The translations under genes were made by a program, and so were the position numbers. From positions 310,001 through 374,000 of the forward strand of contig NZ_CP134049.1 of the NCBI RefSeq assembly GCF_031582965.1: a DNA stretch of 64,000 nt, in the 5' to 3' direction. Under the pieces are notes generated by a model. That model saw nothing but the letters and a program-made list of their open reading frames with translations, made no database searches and was not told the DNA's origin. The stretch comes from Bacillus sp. NEB1478 (GTDB taxonomy: Bacteria; Bacillota; Bacilli; Bacillales; Fictibacillaceae). Every line of letters begins with the position of its first letter. The stretch's first letter is position 1. Shown here piece by piece: positions 61,902 to 64,000 of the stretch.

Positions 61902-63536
61902 ATGGAAACACAAGTTAATCAGAATCCTGGAAGTAAAAAACGTCCGATCATAATCGGGCTCGTCATCATCGCATTACTTGCGATTGGTGCTACTGCTTAT
62001 GCGATGTTTATCGATCTCTCGCCGCGTGAACTGTATTTAAAATCAGAGCTGAACACGTTTAAAACATTGAACGAATCGCTAAACGAAAGCTTTGAGGATG
62101 CACTGTCACTTCAAGAAAAACAATCGAAAGAAGCCTATAAGTCTGAAGCGCGTGTCAGTGTAGATATGGACACGGATAAGCTGGGAGCAGGCGGAATGGA
62201 AGCGGCGATGATTGGTTCGATTTTAAAGTCGAGTGAGCTGAAATTCACGACACAGCATGACCCGAAAAAAGAAGAGGGTTTAGCTGACATGGCTTTGACC
62301 GTAAACGGCGCAGACCTTGTGAAAGCAGAGTTTTACCAAAACAATAAAGAAACAGCATTAAATGTACCTGCAGCGTACAAAAACCGCGTTTATTTTCCAA
62401 ACGAAAAGTTTGGCGACGTGATGCGAAAGTTTGACCCGGCATATGCTGGAATGGAGAAGCTTGAAAATTTCTTTAAAGCTTACGACGGTTACCTAGCAAG
62501 TGAAGAAGAGCGTGAAGATCTGTTCAAAGAGTACGCAAAAGTGTACGCAGACAGCATTAAAGAGAACAATGTAAAACTAAAAGAAGATGTTGATTTTAAA
62601 GGAGAAAAACTTCGCCAGTTAACCGTGACCCTTTCTGAAAAAGAAACAAAAGATTTGATCGTGAACTTCTTAAAGAAAATGGAGTCTGATGATGATTTCC
62701 TAGATGCCATGGCTGAACAAGCTTCCTTGTCCGGCGGACTGCCAACAGGAACGATGATGCCGGCACCGGGGACGATGAGTAAAGAAGATACGAAAAAGGA
62801 ACTGAAAAACGGATTGAAAGAAGCACAAAGAGCAGTGAAAGAAGAGGCAGCTTTCCCAGAAGGAATGAAGCAGGTTGTGCTGATCGACAGCGATGAAAAC
62901 GTAGTAAAACGTGATTTGAAACTGAGTGCAGCAGCAAACGGCGGAGAAGTGATTCCGCTGAATTACGCGACTGAAAGCTGGACGAAGGACGATGTTACCA
63001 ACTCTTCGTGGACTTTGAATGCTGGTCCAGAAGGGCAAACAGTTCTTGTGGATATAAAAATGACGAGTGAACCAAAGGGAAAAGGTACGAAACGCGATAT
63101 TAAAGCAAAATTCGAATCAGATGAAAATGGGTCAACACAAGGCATCGGATTCCACGTAAAAGGTGAAGGAACAAGTGAAAAATCAAACTGGACAGCTGAG
63201 CTCGTTCCAGCAGGAGACATGCCGGCTCAAATCCCTCAAGGAACACTTGAGATTGAGCATAAAGGCGACCAAAACCTGGATAAAGACTTTGCGAATCACG
63301 ATTACAAAGTGAGGCTTATTTCAAATGACCCTTCACTTGGCGATCTGAATGTAGGATTAACCATTAAAACGAAAACAACATTCGGCAAAAAATTAAAATT
63401 CCCTGAACTTGCAGAAGGAAAAGCAGATAACTTAGCCGAAATGAGTGATGCAGAGATGATGGGCCTAATGTCCGAAATCCAGCGCAACCTCCAGCAGTTT
63501 ATGGGTGAAAACGCTCAGTTTATGGAAGGGCTATAA
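61902..63536 (+). CDS. Large membrane-anchored extracellular protein, hypothetical
   Basis: 544 aa. A short cytoplasmic N-terminus (NPGSKKRP) and one helix (about 15-36) are followed by an extracellular domain of about 500 residues rich in Lys, Glu and Asp, with no cysteine. A Gly/Pro/Met stretch (about 280-300) divides two lobes; the second has repeated beta-strand patterns. I do not recognise a characterised family. GAGGGGG lies before ATG 61902. The next gene, an ABC-2 permease, begins 85 bases later, after a terminator, so the two may be functionally linked. Confidence 0.7.
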   Translation: METQVNQNPGSKKRPIIIGLVIIALLAIGATAYAMFIDLSPRELYLKSELNTFKTLNESLNESFEDALSLQEKQSKEAYKSEARVSVDMDTDKLGAGGMEAAMIGSILKSSELKFTTQHDPKKEEGLADMALTVNGADLVKAEFYQNNKETALNVPAAYKNRVYFPNEKFGDVMRKFDPAYAGMEKLENFFKAYDGYLASEEEREDLFKEYAKVYADSIKENNVKLKEDVDFKGEKLRQLTVTLSEKETKDLIVNFLKKMESDDDFLDAMAEQASLSGGLPTGTMMPAPGTMSKEDTKKELKNGLKEAQRAVKEEAAFPEGMKQVVLIDSDENVVKRDLKLSAAANGGEVIPLNYATESWTKDDVTNSSWTLNAGPEGQTVLVDIKMTSEPKGKGTKRDIKAKFESDENGSTQGIGFHVKGEGTSEKSNWTAELVPAGDMPAQIPQGTLEIEHKGDQNLDKDFANHDYKVRLISNDPSLGDLNVGLTIKTKTTFGKKLKFPELAEGKADNLAEMSDAEMMGLMSEIQRNLQQFMGENAQFMEGL

Positions 63537-63550
63537 TATATAAAAATAAG

Positions 63551-63595
63551 AAGGACAGAGATAAAGGTAACTCACTTATCTTTGTCCTTTTTTAA
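63551..63595 (+). terminator. Terminator after the membrane-anchored protein gene
   Basis: aaggacagagataa pairs with ttatctttgtcctt, followed by TTTTT. Confidence 0.8.
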
Positions 63596-63621
63596 ACACA
63601 ACAAGAGAGAGGAATTATTTT

Positions 63622-64000
63622 ATGAGGCAAACGTTACTCATTGCCCATTTAACCATGAAATGCTGGCTGAAGCAGCCGTTCCCGCTTTTCGCGATGATGC
63701 TGTTTCCGCTCCTGCTGCTCTCAATTACTTACCTTGGCTTGAAGCCGTTATTGCAAGACAAACAATGGATAGAGCCATTTGCAGTTGCAATCGTAGATGA
63801 GGACAACACCTTCGAAACGAAATTATTGATGAAGCAATACGAAAATTCAAAAGAAATCCGCAGCGTTCTTTCGTTTCAAAAGACGGACCCAGCAGCTGCA
63901 AGCAAACAGTTAGCAAACAATGAGATCGCAGGGATGGTAATCGTTCCAGAGGGGTTTACAGAAGGAATTCGAAACGGCAAAAACATTCCCGTTACCGTCA
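63622..64000 (+). CDS. ABC-2 type transporter permease, 3' truncated by the window edge
   Basis: ATG 63622 follows AGAGAGG. The frame is open to the right edge: 126 complete codons. A cytoplasmic start (MRQTLLIAHLTMKCWLKQP) is followed by helix 1 (about 20-42) and then an extracytoplasmic domain with AVAIVDEDNTFETKLL and EIAGMVIVPEGFTEGI, typical of YhgE/ABC-2 permeases of the drug- or lipid-exporter type. Confidence 0.8.
   Translation, partial: MRQTLLIAHLTMKCWLKQPFPLFAMMLFPLLLLSITYLGLKPLLQDKQWIEPFAVAIVDEDNTFETKLLMKQYENSKEIRSVLSFQKTDPAAASKQLANNEIAGMVIVPEGFTEGIRNGKNIPVTV

Overview
The window looks like chromosomal DNA of a low-to-moderate GC, endospore-forming member of the Bacillaceae, possibly Fictibacillus or a near relative. 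This rests on gene content: homologues of Bacillus YhfH, YpzI, YojN/YojO, YhcQ, YuiH, YwrD/YwrA/YwrB and YhfU/YhfT/YhfS, a Spo0E-like phosphatase, strong AGGAGG ribosome binding sites, and CodY-, CcpA- and BirA-type sites. The genus is an inference. There are no rRNA or tRNA genes, no prophage and no CRISPR array. The only transposase-type gene is a REP-associated Y1 transposase at 39676-40236.

Layout. 1-4057: 3' part of a secreted amylopullulanase. 4160-6143: an orphan pair of peptide-type ABC permeases. 6164-11875: hypothetical gene, ThiF/MoeB enzyme, two EamA transporters and a two-gene ABC exporter. 12044-15955: glyoxylate shunt genes (malate synthase, isocitrate lyase), a 43-aa YhfH-like gene and an Lrp-type regulator, with a recurring CTGTTATAWAACAG motif between them. 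15974-20112: SGNH hydrolase, proline symporter, small membrane protein, MFS transporter. 20790-29068: one eight-gene unit with a CodY-like box, carrying an Opp transporter, gamma-glutamyltransferase and a split chromate-family transporter. 29438-32049: M50-like peptidase, a drug/metabolite transporter gene broken by an amber codon, and an AraC regulator. 32252-35426: a ZorA/ZorB-like proton-channel pair and a DUF975 protein. 35590-43052: DCC thiol protein, nucleoside hydrolase, Spo0E-like protein, chemoreceptor, the transposase, a CotF-like coat protein, a secreted coiled-coil protein behind a cyclic-di-GMP-II riboswitch, a YdcF-type protein and a small Cys-rich protein. 43199-46074: MoxR ATPase and VWA pair. 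46151-49221: small membrane proteins, an MsrP/YuiH-type molybdoenzyme behind a SAM (S-box) riboswitch, and a subtilisin. 49550-49993: an AhpD-like gene whose second redox cysteine codon is TGA, followed by a SECIS-like hairpin. 50590-55403: hybrid kinase, CheR methyltransferase and response-regulator phosphatase. 55602-60237: YpzI, DUF2187, then a BirA-operator-controlled bioY, acyl-CoA ligase, thiolase and two-hydratase operon. 60384-64000: DUF2922/DUF1659 pair, a small sigma factor behind two DnaA boxes, a large membrane-anchored protein and the start of an ABC-2 permease.

Three things stand out. First, the candidate selenoprotein at 49550-49993. Second, a dispersed REP-like family (eight copies of a GGGG-N5-CCCC core) around the transposase. 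Third, tracts in five intergenic regions with a short conserved core repeated every 20-21 bp and variable filler, using three unrelated cores; I cannot explain these by known elements. The two riboswitches and the CodY, BirA and S-box placements give testable regulatory links.
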